Shown: positions 9,100-22,000 of the stretch, in pieces
Layout of the letters: each line of letters opens with the position of its first letter
How positions within the stretch are numbered: the stretch's first letter is position 1
NCBI GenBank assembly: GCA_013423385.1
Contig: BLZA01000019.1
Span: 124,001 to 188,000, forward strand
From: Naganishia liquefaciens
Lineage: Eukaryota; Basidiomycota; Tremellomycetes; Filobasidiales; Filobasidiaceae
Direction of reading: 5' to 3'
Length of the DNA: 64,000 nucleotides
Notes under the pieces: model-generated
What the model was told of the DNA's origin: nothing
The model's database searches: none
The model's input: only the letters and a program-made list of their open reading frames with translations
Position numbers and translations under genes: made by a program

Positions 9100-11727
9100 A
9101 TGGCGCCGAATACAGCCCTCAAACGCAAGCACGGACAGGCCAAGGGGCAGGAGGCACAGCGGACGGCCGCACCCTCGTTTGCAGGCAAGTGGGACGGCCT
9201 CAAAGATATCGTCACGCCCTGGATGTGAGTTGCGGCGTCCTTGTTGCAATCCTTGGCGCTGAACCCACACCAACATAGCCTTGAATCTATCCACACCCGC
9301 TTCGGATTCACCTCGCTAACTCCCGTTCAGGCGTCCCTAATCCCGATCGCCATCGCCAAGAACAAGGACCTTCTCGTCGAGGCCGTCACGGGGTCCGGTA
9401 AGACGCTCAGCTATGTCGTGCCCATTCTCGAGCGGCTTGTAAGGAAGGAAGCAGAATTGGCCAAGGAGCGAGGCGGGGCCAAGGGTTTGCGCAGGAATGA
9501 AGTGTTTGCGATGGTCGTCGTCCCCACGAGGGAGTTGGCCGTGCAGGTGCACGCAGTGTTTGAGATGTTTTTCGAGAGCCTACGGGAGCACCTTGCTCAG
9601 GCGAATGCGGTAACAGAGGTGAAAGAGGATCAAGACGGCGAGGAAGCGACACCAACAACCATCATCGAGGAAATCTACCCTTCACCGCTGCTCCTCGTCT
9701 CGGGTCAATCATCCTCATCCACCAGCACAACTCTGCCGGCGCCATCACCCATCATTATCGGCACACCAGGTCGCATTGCATCTTACCTCTCCGCCTCGCT
9801 CTCCACCTCCTCATCTTCCTCCACCTCGGCTTTTGCACGCGCTCGAAAACACCTCAGCATCGCTCCGTTCCAGCTGCTCATCCTCGATGAAGCCGATTCT
9901 CTACTCTCCTCGCCTGACCACTTAAAGTCCATGCACACCATCTGGCAAACGTTGCCGCGCCAACGTCGGAACTGGCTGTTCAGCGCCACGATGATGGATG
10001 TTCTCAGTGAGCGTGCGCATGGACTGCTCGGCGCGACGGGCTTGGAGCGCGCCGGGTTAAAGAATCTGACGAGGGTCGTCGTCAAGGTCGAACAAAAGGT
10101 CAAGCGCGGCGATGCGACCGAGGGCGTGGGTGAAGTCAAGCAACGGCGGACGCCCGTCAGGTACGTTGATTCCTGGAAAAGTCCGTATCGACGTACCCCA
10201 CGCTGACAGTGTCTGGATTAGTCTGCAGAACACGTACATCATCTGTCATGCAGGCGAAAAGACGCTACAGCTCATGCGCGCTATGCGACAAGAAACCGCC
10301 GCCGGCTCGGCAAAGTTCATCGTCTACTTTTCCACCTGCGCCGCCGTGGATTACTTTTACAGAGTATGTCCCTATCCGAGGGCAAGTGTCTGGTAGGCTA
10401 ACATTTGCCTTGGATAGATCCTTCGCCGGCTGCCCGAACTTTCGCACGTTCATTTCTCCTCCCTGCATGGTCACCTCCCGCCCCCGATCCGTACATCGAC
10501 CCTGACAAGCTTTACCGACCATCTCTCGACCCCGCTTCAGCCCGCCGTCCTCCTCTGCACCGACGTTGCTGCACGTGGCCTCGACTTGCCCGATGTCGAT
10601 GTCGTGATACAGTATGATCCACCGACGGATCCTAAAGTGTTTAGTCATCGTGCTGGACGAGCGGCAAGGATGGGCAGGCAGGGTAAAGGGATTGTCTTGT
10701 TGACCAAGGGCTCCGAGGAAGGCTATGTCGGTGCGTATAAGTGTCTTTCGGTCGATTGCGGAAACAACGGCTGATGACTCGGCCTCGCCAGACTTCCTCG
10801 CGCTGCGCAAGATCCCGCTGAGGCCAGAGTCGTACATCCGCGCGCAAGCTGACGTCGCCCTAGGCGAATCATCAACCGCTCCATTGAAGGCAGAGACCAT
10901 CGATCCGGCAGCGTTGGGGATGCAGCGTGCCGTCCAGGATATCGTGCTCGAAGACAGAGACCTCGCAGACAAGGTGAGCCCCCCCTCTTGCGCCTCGATC
11001 ATTCTTCCTGACAAATTCCACTCAAGGCCGCCAAAGCCTTCGTCTCAGCTGTCCGCGCCTACTCCAAACACGAAGCCGCTTACATCTTCCGTCTGCGAGA
11101 CCTCGATGTCTTCGGCATGGGCACCAGCTTTGGGCTGCTCCGGCTCCCACGAATGCCCGAGATACGGGACTGGAAGGACCGTGTTGCCAAGGCCAAGGAG
11201 AGGCTCGAGAAGGGCAAGGCCGTTGACGGGGATGAGCGTTTGGTGGTGGCGACGTGGACAGATAGGGATGTCAATGTGAGTTGGTGCAGATTGTAATCAT
11301 CCTCCAGGTACTGATTGTCTGTGGTTAGTGGGATGAATACGCCTACACATCAAAGACACGTGAGGCTCAACGACTGGCGGAACTCAAGGAAGCCGAAAGC
11401 AAAAAGGACGAAATTGCCGCTCAGCGCGAGCAGCAAGCTCGCATACGGCGTGAGCGGGCCGAGAAGCAAGTTGCTTGGTCTGTTCAAAAGGAGCGTAAAG
11501 AACGTAAAGAAGTAAGAAGGGAGAAGAAAGATCGCAAGAAGGACTGGGAAGCGCGTGAGGCCAAGCGGCTTGAGGCTGAGGCTGAGGCAAAGCTGGCGGC
11601 TCCTGCAGCGGAGGAGCTCGATGAAGACGAGGAGATGGAGGACGAGTACAGGGAGGCCAAAAGGGCCAAAAAAGATCAGGGAGGCGGCAACATTGTGCAG
11701 TCCTCAATGTTCGATGATCTGTCATAG
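9100..11727 (+). CDS. SPB4: ATP-dependent rRNA helicase (DEAD box), Spb4/DDX55
   Basis: DEAD-box helicase required for assembly of the 60S ribosomal subunit in the nucleolus. Seven exons fit in phase: 9100-9224, 9279-10160, 10222-10363, 10418-10730, 10792-10973, 11027-11275 and 11329-11727, giving 763 residues. Motifs in order: Q motif ([15 protein letters not shown]), I (AVTGSGKT), Ia (PTRELA), Ib (TPGR), II (DEAD), III (SAT), V ([12 protein letters not shown]) and VI ([13 protein letters not shown]). The Spb4-specific C-terminal region follows, with [27 protein letters not shown] and [16 protein letters not shown], then a long charged coiled-coil-like tail rich in Lys/Arg/Glu. An insertion rich in Ser/Thr and acidic residues sits between motifs Ia and Ib, making the protein longer than yeast Spb4 (606 residues). 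Confidence 0.95.
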
Positions 11728-11801
11728 AATTTGTATCTACCCAATCGAACATGTTCACTCGTTGTATGCAATATAGCTCCTTCGGGCTGTCCAGGTGCGC
11801 A

Positions 11802-14800
11802 TTACGCACTTTCGTCTGTCCCGCTCGTGGCCATCTCCGAAGTTGCCACCGGGTTCTTGTCCGTTCTCTCATGAATCTGCGCATGTCGTTTGAGTTGATC
11901 GGGCCTTGAGAATTTTTTCGAGCAGCCGGGCTGTTGACATTTGAAGGGCTTTTCGCCGGTATCTGCAGGCAGGTCTAAGAGCGAGTACGAGCGCGAATAA
12001 CAGGATACTAACGGGTTCTGATGTGTTTGTTCAAGCTGGAGAAAAAGTCAGCCTAGAGGGAAAGATCAGGAATTGTGACTTACTTTGAAGCTTCCACGAA
12101 TCCCCTGTAAGGAGAATATCTTGATTAAGAAGGTGTGAAGCACAACCGGATGGTCAAACTTACTTGTCACAGTACGGACAAACATGCTCCTTTTGCCCTT
12201 CATGCGTTCGCTACAAGACGGACAATATTAGTAAGAAGGTATTCAGAAATTCGCACAACGGACCTTATGCACTGCCAGAGATGCAGCACTGGCAAAAGAT
12301 TTTCCACAACCTTCAGCATCGCAATGGAACGGGCCTGAATTGCACGTTAGAAATAGTGAAGGGACAGACGTTGAAACTGTCACGACTCACGGTCCTCTGA
12401 ATGCCTTCGGATGTGCGCCACCAAAGTGGCCTGTTCAGACACAGCTGTCCCACAGATGGGACATACGAAGGGCCGATACTACGGAGCTGGGGGCTCAGCA
12501 TCTTGTCTCACAGATGAATTAGTGAGACACTTACGCCGGTATGTGCCTTCGAAGGAAATTGTAAAGCGATAAATGAGTGTGAATGCAAGAGCGCATTTGC
12601 CTTTGATCGCGACAACTCACTTGCATATGCCGCATCACCTTTTGTCGAGTCGTAAACTTGCGGCCCTCAGGCGTTTCTCCGCCGTCAGCACTCTTTCCAG
12701 CTCCACAAGTTTCGCATCCGGCCCAGAGACATTCGTATTCAGTCTTGCCCTTGCCAATGTGCACATCGGATAAATGCTCCGTCAACTCTTCCACTGAACC
12801 AAAAGTCTGTGTACATCCATACCATCGACAGGTATGCGTTTGAGGATCCGCGGGAGCGTCATCCGCAGGCTTTCTCGGCGGCGCTCGCAATGGCTTGCAC
12901 TTCCTTTGCACACCAGAACATGCATGCTTCTCCGTCGATGCTCTGCGTGTGACCGGTGCCGAAGAGGTAGATGACGCATGTCCGTTTGTCGCCGTGTTCA
13001 ATGCTGAAGCATCCCCCAGTTGCTGGCTAGCGACATTCAGCAGGCCTTGCGTGAGATCGACACCAAGATGTTGCTGCAAGAGATGCTTCAATACCGCTGT
13101 TGCAGAGTCAAGTTGTACATTGTGTGTGTTTGAAGGTTGCGCTGCAGGATATGTGTGTAGATGCATCGGATACACGTGGGTGTGTTCCTGGCTACAAGTC
13201 GGTTCACAGGGGAACAAGTGAGTGTGATCTTTAGCACAGAATGGGTCACAAGTCAGCATCCTTGCATCGAAGGACTGTTCCACCCGTTGGCTATCGAAGG
13301 TCGCGTTGCTGACGTCGCCGGGTAGAATACCGCAAGTATCATCTAGACACTGCTGTCCAAAATGAGCAAATGGGTCGAAAGGCGGACAATCATCCCAGAG
13401 GCAAGCGATCGGGCCGCCAGCAGAATTCGTGCTGTTTGGAGCGAAGCTCGTGGCGGTAGGCTCTTGAGATGCTGTGTTCTGAAATTGCGATCCGAGACTG
13501 CCATTCAGGATGAAGTCACCTGAAGAGGCGAAACGCTCTTCGCTTGATTTCGATGCGTTTGTTGCTGTCTGATGCACGGCGGAAGGCATCAATCCTGCCA
13601 AAGGCTGACTGATCGGCTCAGAATTTGAACTTTGCGCCGTCGCGTCAAGTGAATATTTTGACGAACTGAGGATGTTGTCAAGAACTGAAGCGACATCGGG
13701 ATTGCTAGGCAAATTGATCGGTTCTTGCAGGGATTGGAAGTCTGACTCGAGGTGTATCGGGACATCTGGACCAGCTTTCCCCAGAGCATTCTTTGCAGGG
13801 TTCATATCCGCTTGCATTCGAGCAGCATCCTGTTGGATCGGCACCGGAGAAAAACCCTCATTTGCATGAAGGCCTACGTTCAGCCCGAGGTGTGATTGGG
13901 ATATATGTTGCAGCAAATTCTGCACTGTAGTGAAACTCGCGTGACAGTTTTGCCAATGGCAAACATGAAGCACCGGTTGGCCTCGCACATGCGCATGATC
14001 GTGGCAGTCACTCTTGGTAACTTTTTTGGCGGGACAGTCGACAAGTTCTGACGAGGACGCGGACGCGACGCGTGTCGCCTCGTGTGAAGCGAAATTTGAT
14101 GCCAAGGCGTCAAGCAGAGGCGAAGGCGTTTGTGAGACCGACGATGTAGCAGACTGACTACCCAGACGCGAGGCGTATGCCAAGGCGGAGTCGTGTAAGC
14201 TGATGTTCGATTCTGGAGTGATTGCTGAGGGAGACCTGTGGTTCGTGACATTCTGGGGCATCAACTTGTTAGAATAGAGCTGCGATTGACGCGAGGCGTC
14301 GCTTCGTGGCGTGCCAGCTGATTCTCTGGGACTAGAAGTCGGAGGGTAAGAGAATATCGATGGCGAAGCTGACGGCTGATGCGATCGATCATGCTGAGGT
14401 TGCTGCGTTCCCTGTGGATTTCGTCCCAGAACGACATTGCCCTGGAGCTGCTTCTGCTGCTGCTCAAATATCTGCGCTAGAGATGGTGACCTCTTGTGTT
14501 GAGCTTCCGTAGCTGTTCGAGGTCTAGGTATCACGCCAGTAGGCATCGAATTCGGTATTTGCAATATGCCGGAGTTAGTAGCGTCCTGAACCACCGCTGA
14601 CAGCAAAGCCGCGAAGGGATCATTGTGAGCACGAGACTGCGGGGCTTGCGTTGTGTTGTTTGTAGGTCCGTATTGGTTTCTGTTAGCAGAGTTGATTGCT
14701 TTAGCCGCCGTTAATTCTATGTTAGTGCCGAGACCGAAAGCAGGACCGAATTCGAGTCCATGGTCATCAGTCTAACACAAGGTTTGATCGTCATCTATTA

Positions 14801-15622
14801 CGGCTCATGCAGGCAAGATGGCAGGACGACTTACACAAGCTCCTACCATATCGTGATCCTGACAAACAAACTCGTCCAGATCGCAGCAACCTTGCTCTGA
14901 GCAGTCCATCATTACGCCGTCGGTGTGATGAGGATTATTCGGCGAAAGGTGTGTCGACTCGCAGCAAATTGCATCTATAGGGCATTCGCCAAGTCTTTGC
15001 CTTGAGGTGCTCCGAGAATCGCTGCGCATTCCGTTGAGACGCTGTAGATCGACATGGTTTCCAAAAGGCTTGCCGGCGGGTTTATGAGGCTCTCCATTGT
15101 TGACATCCGAGGAGCAACAAAGCTGGGACATCTGCTCGTTGTACTGGCAGGACGTTGGCGGTTGTGCAGGAAAGGAATGATAGCTCTGTTGTCGACTTCG
15201 CAGAGCTTCGTCTGCGGGAGGGCTCATGCAAGCCTCATCGTCACAGCAACTCATCCACGCAAAGTTTGCTGTGGAAAATACTGCTTCTGTATTTTTGATC
15301 TCAAGGCGTCGTTGGCTGTTGTTGACGTGCTGATAAGGGGTTCTTGAGGAGCTTCCGTGATCCTCATCACAGCAGATCAGGTGCCAATCGGGTGGCAAGA
15401 CCGATCCCTGAGAAGGTGGTGGAGCCATGGATCCGGACGTGTATTCGCTCATCGTCAGGCCCTGTAGTCACATAAAGGAATGTTGGGCTCGCGCGATCTT
15501 TGCGCATGAAGATGACTTACACGCACTCGATGCTCAGGATAGCAATAGAGACAAGAATTTGCGGCAACATTGTCGGCGAGCTCCGGACAAGCGTCACCCG
15601 CGGTGCAAACCATCGCGGCCAT
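11802..15622 (-). CDS. ZAP1: Zinc-responsive C2H2 transcription factor, Zap1-like
   Basis: Probable zinc-deficiency transcription activator. Ten exons join in phase: 15622-15521, 15461-14835, 14771-12621, 12546-12535, 12478-12391, 12334-12264, 12210-12164, 12104-12084, 12035-12013 and 11962-11802, giving 1100 residues. The first 250 residues hold many Cys and His ([46 protein letters not shown]), as expected of a metal-sensing activation region. A first C2H2 finger (CHWQNC...H) lies near residue 520, further Cys/His clusters follow ([22 protein letters not shown]), and six fingers close the protein from about residue 890: CRWYGC, CLWAGC, CPICG, CDAEGC, CPYC and CQQPGC types, with TGEKP-like linkers. 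The count of seven fingers with a Cys-rich N-terminus matches Zap1. Several exons are tiny; a 12-base exon codes only AHTG. Yeast Zap1 sites (ACCTTNAAGGT) were not seen in its own upstream region. Confidence 0.85.
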
Positions 15623-16072
15623 ATGCTCCGACCAGTATCTCTATTGGCTGCCTCCCCGCTCTTCTGCTGGTGACTGTCCTATCGAGAAACTAAAATATCG
15701 ATATCCCGCGAACGTCGTAATGAGTACTTCACAGTCGCCATAATGATGTCTCGCTCGCCCCGCGCCCCGGTCGCGAGTCCGGCCGCCGAAATATCGAGAA
15801 TTGCTTGCCAGAGTTGGCTTTACTATTCTGATTCAGACAGCTAGTACTCGTAGCTGTCACAGCGATCATCATCATAGTTGCAGAGCCTTCGGTAGTCTGC
15901 ATCATAGCGAAGGCAGGTTCACATTTGTGTAATCGATTGCTGATGCAGCGATACAGGATGACAAGCTCCCGCTTTTTGTTTGCCGGACCCCTTCATGGCG
16001 GTTCCGTTTCTCTTCGCCCTTCTGCTGCGTCTCTTCTCGCGCTCCACAGCGGAATAAAACTCTTCCCGCCCG
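15623..16072. other. Intergenic, promoter of the Zap1-like gene
   Basis: Between the 5' end of the Zap1-like gene and the 3' end of TAF2, both minus strand. If TAF2 uses an alternative last exon (see that entry) its coding end could reach about 15919. Confidence 0.5.
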
Positions 16073-19000
16073 TCATCGCCTGTTTTTGCTATCCCCATCT
16101 CCAGGACTCCAATACTGACCCCTACGTCCCACTTCGATGTCAGCCCGCAGCTGGTCCCACTTCTTCCCAATTTCGATTGCAGCATTGTGCACGAGTGTCC
16201 CTTCTGGGTTAAATTTCCGAGCATTCTCCAACATCAAGTAGATGTCTGCATCTAAGGAGTCGAGGGAGACGCCCTCCTTGGTTCTTTGTAACCTTTCCTT
16301 GATTGTGCGCAAATCTCGAGCATCTTCTCTCCGAACGCTGTGTTGATCAAGCATATTAGCGATATGGTCAAGGAAGGCTTGCAGCGGTAAACGTACATGT
16401 CAAAGTAGTTCGGGACGCCGTCGTTGACGGGATCGACTATTAACACGAAGTACGTGAATGTTAGTCAGACTCCAGAATGTCCTGAAAACGTTTTCCCACT
16501 TGCCTGGTCGCGAAAACCAAAGTCCGGCATCCGATTTTGCTGTCTTCTCAATCCACCCGATAATCAGTCGTTTCTCATCAGATACAATCTTGGGTTCCGA
16601 CAGCCGTCCCCAAGAATCCAGAATCCGCTTTTCGAAGGGTGTCGCCCATTCCAGATCAGGAAAGCTACCAGGCTGATTGTATCTTCGGCAACTAGGGGGA
16701 ATTGAGTTGATAGTGAGTCGACACGTCGCTGACATCGCTACAGATCACTTACTTCCACACAATCTGTTCTAGATCTCTGGCGACTCCGCCGAGATTGTGA
16801 TAGCTGCCTCTTTCGAGTTTGCGCAACATCTTGCCAACGTCCATGGGGGTGCCGATTATCTTGAAGTATCTGCACAAAGACAATCAGCACAAATATTTAA
16901 AAGGCTCGCATAGACCAACTCACCCTGGCGCAATATCTTCCGTTACAGGTACTCGGAACTAAAAACGGTGATCAGCTTCGATGGCACTCAACGACAATAT
17001 CTACAACATACCGGAGCAAACGCAGGCTCCTTTACCAGATCCTGCAAGTACTTGTGCACCCGAAGTTTTCGAACAGGGAGATCTTTTCCGGGCAAGCCTT
17101 TCCACTTATCACTCACGATCCCGCTTTCAGAATCTGAGAAGGGAGGATTTGACGCGGCTTTAATGAAGGGCAACGGCTGTGACGTTGGGAGAGGCGGAGT
17201 GGCTGTGGCAGAGGACGCACGCGAAATGCCCGATGGTTTGATTTTGCGTTCACCTGGTGGGTTCGGCGTGTTCGACGCGGATGCTTCGCGGGCATTCGGA
17301 ATCGTCGAGAGACCGTTTGTCGTCGGTTTTGGTGGCAAGCCGTGAAGGGGTCTGCTTCCGTTCATTTTGCCATTCGGCGGGAGTTCCTCAGGCTTAGGTG
17401 TCGTAAGCGCAAGCTTGACCTTCTTCGTCTTTGGTGGACCATCTACTGGAACAGCGTGTGCTGGTGATCCAATTTCCATCAAATCCAGTAGCTCAGCGTC
17501 AACCGCGTCAGATTGTCGCTTTTTCTTGCTAAGCCTGGCGGTCGAAGCTTTTGAAGATTTTTGATGTATAGCAGTATTGCTGTCAGATTCAATACCAATA
17601 GCATTGCTGGTGCGGCGCCGACTTGCTTGTGGTGGCGCTGTGGGCGGTATGTCCACGGGTTGAGGCAGCGGTGATGGAGCCATTTTTAGTTTCAGAATGG
17701 GAGCGGAGGTCTCCAGCTTGACTTCTGGAGGAGCGGACTTCTTGGATCTCTTGTTCTCCAGAGTTTGTTCGGCAGCAGACCACACTGTACGTGTAGTAGA
17801 ATGCTCAGTCCCGCAAAGACAGATTAACGGAGTCCAGGCGACCTACTGTTTTTTACATGCGTCTCAAAGTCGTTTGCCATATTCCACAACGCTTCCCCAA
17901 CGGAATTGTATAGCTTGGCATTGGCAGCAATGAGATGTAGGTCTCGCTTGATTTCCTCTTTACTGCTGTAAAAGCCGTCGTGCAACTTTGCTTTGATCTC
18001 TTTAAGGTTCATGGGGTTTTTGATGATCTTGTAATACCTGGGTCGGGAGAAACCATGCATCAGATGACTCGCAGTGCCGACACTCAAGCTTTCATACCCT
18101 GGTGCGTAGGACTCGTCATTCGGCACTGGATCCAGAAATGGCTGGCTGTTGTTGAGAGCCATCTGCGCAAAACTCTGAGTTTCGGGTGTGCACCATGTCA
18201 TGAGCCAGTAACTCACAAGCCGCTCAAGAATGATTTTCCCTGCTTTGAATTCTTCTTCGGGCAAGCCGTTTGACAAGGCTTTGAGGGTCTTTTTCTTCTT
18301 CGGAGCGGGTACTGGACCTGTGGTTTCGCGCAGATTCTCTTTGACTACACGACACGGAAAAAAGGGTCACCAAAAAAAGGGTCAAACTTCGGTCCGCAGG
18401 AAACAAAATCGACTGACCAGAAACGCTGGCCTTTGCTTTTGATGGAACCGCTTTCTTCGGTTTGCCCCGAGGCCCGACTTTCAGAACGAGCTTCACTTCC
18501 TTCGCCGAGGTGATGAGCTGCGCACTCTGGAGCATTGCAAGACGCGTGACTGTATCGATGTGCGGGTCACTGAGGTTAAGGTGTCAGACATTGGATTACT
18601 TAGAGGCAGAAGTGGAGACAAGATACCCACTTGATAAAGGACGCGATGAGCCTGCGCAGATCCTCCGATGAGCCCATAGCTTGTCTCATTTGAGCAATAT
18701 CCGCCTCAAGGAAGGCATCCGGATCGCGTTGCAGAAGATCGCGCGTTTTGTCATTCGCCGTCGGATCATGCAGACCATCCATTTCTCCGAACGCAAAAGC
18801 CATGAGCCACGAATCTGCCAGTCCCTGAGCGATATGGCGGCGGAAGTTCAGAGATAGATCCCTTTTGAGAAGCGTCCTGATATGCCTTAATAGCCAGATT
18901 GTCGGCGGTTGACATGCCAGCACGCAGTCAAACGCGAGTCGACGAAGTACAGCCTCATTGCCTTGCCTATACCCAGCCAATTAAAACGCGGGACGGTTTC

Positions 19001-22000
19001 CGAATATCAAAATAGCTCACCGAGCATACGCGAGGAAGACCGGTATGTTGACCGGAAGCACTGCTTTATCAGATAAAGCGATAACGAGCTTCGCCTATAA
19101 TCAGGATTCGTTCAGTGATTGTGATCGCTCTTAAATGTGTTTCGCTTGACATACCTGTAAGCCCGCTATTGATATGATGTTGCCGTAAGAAGGTATGAGT
19201 CTATCTACAGCAAGGATTCTATCCACGATGGACACGGCATTCTGATATTTGTCCTCGCTTCTCTGTGGCGGCGGTTGTTTGCGCAGAACCAGGGCTAAGC
19301 AGGACAAGACAGCACTCTTGTAAAAGGCAAGGGAGAACTTCGAGCAAATTGTTAGAAGTCGTCCGAAATCTGTAAGGGCGGTAGCACTTACTGGTGAGCT
19401 GGATGGTACATCACTCATCAATATTTGAACGATATGATCTCGCAGCTTGCGGATACCGTCATTCAGCTCTAGTCCAGGATGAAGGCACAATGCCCTCAGT
19501 ATGGCCTTTCGACAAGGTGTCAAATACTGGAGAAGGGATCTCAAGTTCGTAAGCAGGTGCCTACCTGTCTAAGCATCATATCGGGCACTTTTCTTGGGTC
19601 GGGAACTGTCGCCGTCTGCGCGTCTGTCTGGTCCATACTCGGGGTACAATATCGAGTCTGATAGACCTTGTGAAGGTGAAAGAAGCCAATAGACTGGCAG
19701 TCGTCAACCGTCATGTGAAACTGCATCGAATTGTCAGCGGCAATGAAGACGACAGCGCAAAAGCGCAAACATACCCGCAGCAGACTCTCGGCCGCATGCA
19801 TTCTTATTCGATAGAAGTACGACTCGTCTAATATAGTGCGCGTCAGGATAGTTGAACAAATGGGTATCGGCGTGGCGGTCAGATTGTCGATAGCCTAGAA
19901 CGATTTTAAATGAGTGCGAAAGACTAGAAAAGAGTCCAGACCACATGCCTCTTTCTGTGCGATTACATCCTTCTCGTATTGCAGCTGCGTCGCCCAAACA
20001 ATCGCGTCTGACTCGGCTGGTACGCCACCAACCGCGGTCTTTTGTCGCTCAAACATGGCAATCCACTCTCCATCCGGATCGTACCGGATCCAATCAAACC
20101 CTTGCGAGAACAGCTTCTCCATATCTTCCTGTGTCCAATTGGCGAATCTCCACTCGACGGCTTCCCGCTGTTCCTCGGACATTTCCTTGTCTTTCGCCGT
20201 AGCTTCTATTGAAGGCTCCTCGGCTTTCAGGCGACCAGTGCGTCTACTCGACCTGTTCCGATATACCCGCTTGACGTTGGCAGTGTACGGAAGTTCGTGA
20301 ATTCTACCTTCGCCAATCACATCGACAACATGCTCAAAGGGGGCTTCATCGCCATCGTGGATGTGTACCGTCAGGTCGCCGGTAAAGTACTCGGTCGGCG
20401 CTTTCCATTCCAGATTATTGACTTCTTTGTCGCTGACCACGCGGAAAGCCTGGGAAGGTGGCTGATAAACAGACAGGTTTACGTATCCTTGTCTCCCCGT
20501 TTTCTTGACATATTCCGCCTTGACCGCAAATCGTGGGCATCCACTGCCGAGGACCCATTGATTTTGAAAAGCAATGACATCCAGAGATCGCGTGGTCTTT
20601 TTGCATATACGGAAAAAGTGCTCGGTTGATAGTTGTCGCCCAGCCAAAGAATCCGCTCTGGCTTGTCGAAAAATTTCTGGTATCACGTTACGTGACAGTG
20701 CGGACGATGTGCCCAATTTTGTCATACGCTGATCAAGGATATGGAGGACTAGCGGCGCTTTAAGCTGTATGAACTGTAACGTTGCACGGTCTGCGGGCGT
20801 GAGCGTGCCGGGAACGCATATCGGGTACTGATCGCCTTGATCCAAGGTTACACATCGCTCCATATCGCACCGCAAACGGTACCGATATTCATTGTCACCG
20901 AGCAGTTTTCGAGTCAACTGCGCATTCAAATAGAGCGCGATTCCATCGATTAACCATGAGTCGGAGTAGGCTTTCGGGACCATCGATAGGCCAGACCACT
21001 GCGAGGCAAGAGCAAAGGAGAGGATTGGCCGCGTCGTGTATGCCTGTTCGACGATCTCGGGCGGGTAGAGTATTGACTGCGAAAACATTGCCATGCTTGC
21101 GGTTAACGCTGATTCCGTGACCGGGTCTTCCACGAACACCATTTTGAAAGACGTGTACGGGTAGACGTCGTATTCTTCGAAAAAGTCCATAGCTTTCCGC
21201 ATCCATGATGTCGTATTCTGCAACTGCAATTCCATTCCTGGAAGACAGTACGCCAGTACGAGTGATTCCGTGATATCGCCTCCGTCGACTATACGTTTTG
21301 TCTCGTTGTCGGCACGGATGACATATAGGGAGAACGGACCGATCGCAAAAGACATTTGCTGAGCGGATGTCAAGGCCGACTGAGCGAAATAAAAGATGGC
21401 CTTGGTCGGATCTTCTGGATGTATTACTTGCTCTTCTAGCTCTGCACTGGCAATCACGGTGATCGGTAGACTTTCCGAAGGCTCGCCGTCCGGTTCGTCT
21501 TCCGAGGTGTAGCTTTCCTGGTCGAGTGTCCGAGGCACGATGACTTCCAGTTCCCACGGACATCGGTCCCAAAGACTGTCGAGACACGGTACCCAATGCC
21601 GAGCAGAGTTGAAGGAGCCTTGGTTGACAAAAATGTGCGGTATACGCTGTGGTCCCCAATGACAGTTTATCAAAATCGATTCCCACAACCTGAAAGGAAG
21701 ACTTACGTCCTCGAATCCAGCATCGCCCGGACGTCGGAACACGATGCCTTCCGTATCAAGCTCCGACATGGCAATTTCGTAGTCGATTGTAATCATAATC
21801 TCCGCTAACCGCATCGTCATTTGCGGATTGTCCTCCCTCGCCTTGGCGATCCGCACCCATCCATGACTCACGTCAATTTCCAGCTCTCCCTCTTCCTTCT
21901 CCGCCATCGCACTCCATACACGACGCTTGATTTCCGGGTGGCTGTAGATGACATTGGAAGGATTTTCGCCGAGTATCTGTAGTTGTTCAAGCGGATCGTG

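Noticed and set aside
10265-11014. Minus-strand frame of 249 codons
   Set aside because: Antisense of SPB4 exons 3-5, crossing several confirmed splice sites.
15623-16072. Zinc-response element for autoregulation of the Zap1-like gene
   Set aside because: No match to the yeast consensus ACCTTNAAGGT was seen in the upstream region.
20895-21686. Minus-strand frame of 263 codons
   Set aside because: A different frame of the TAF2 long exon; TAF2 homology is in the other frame.
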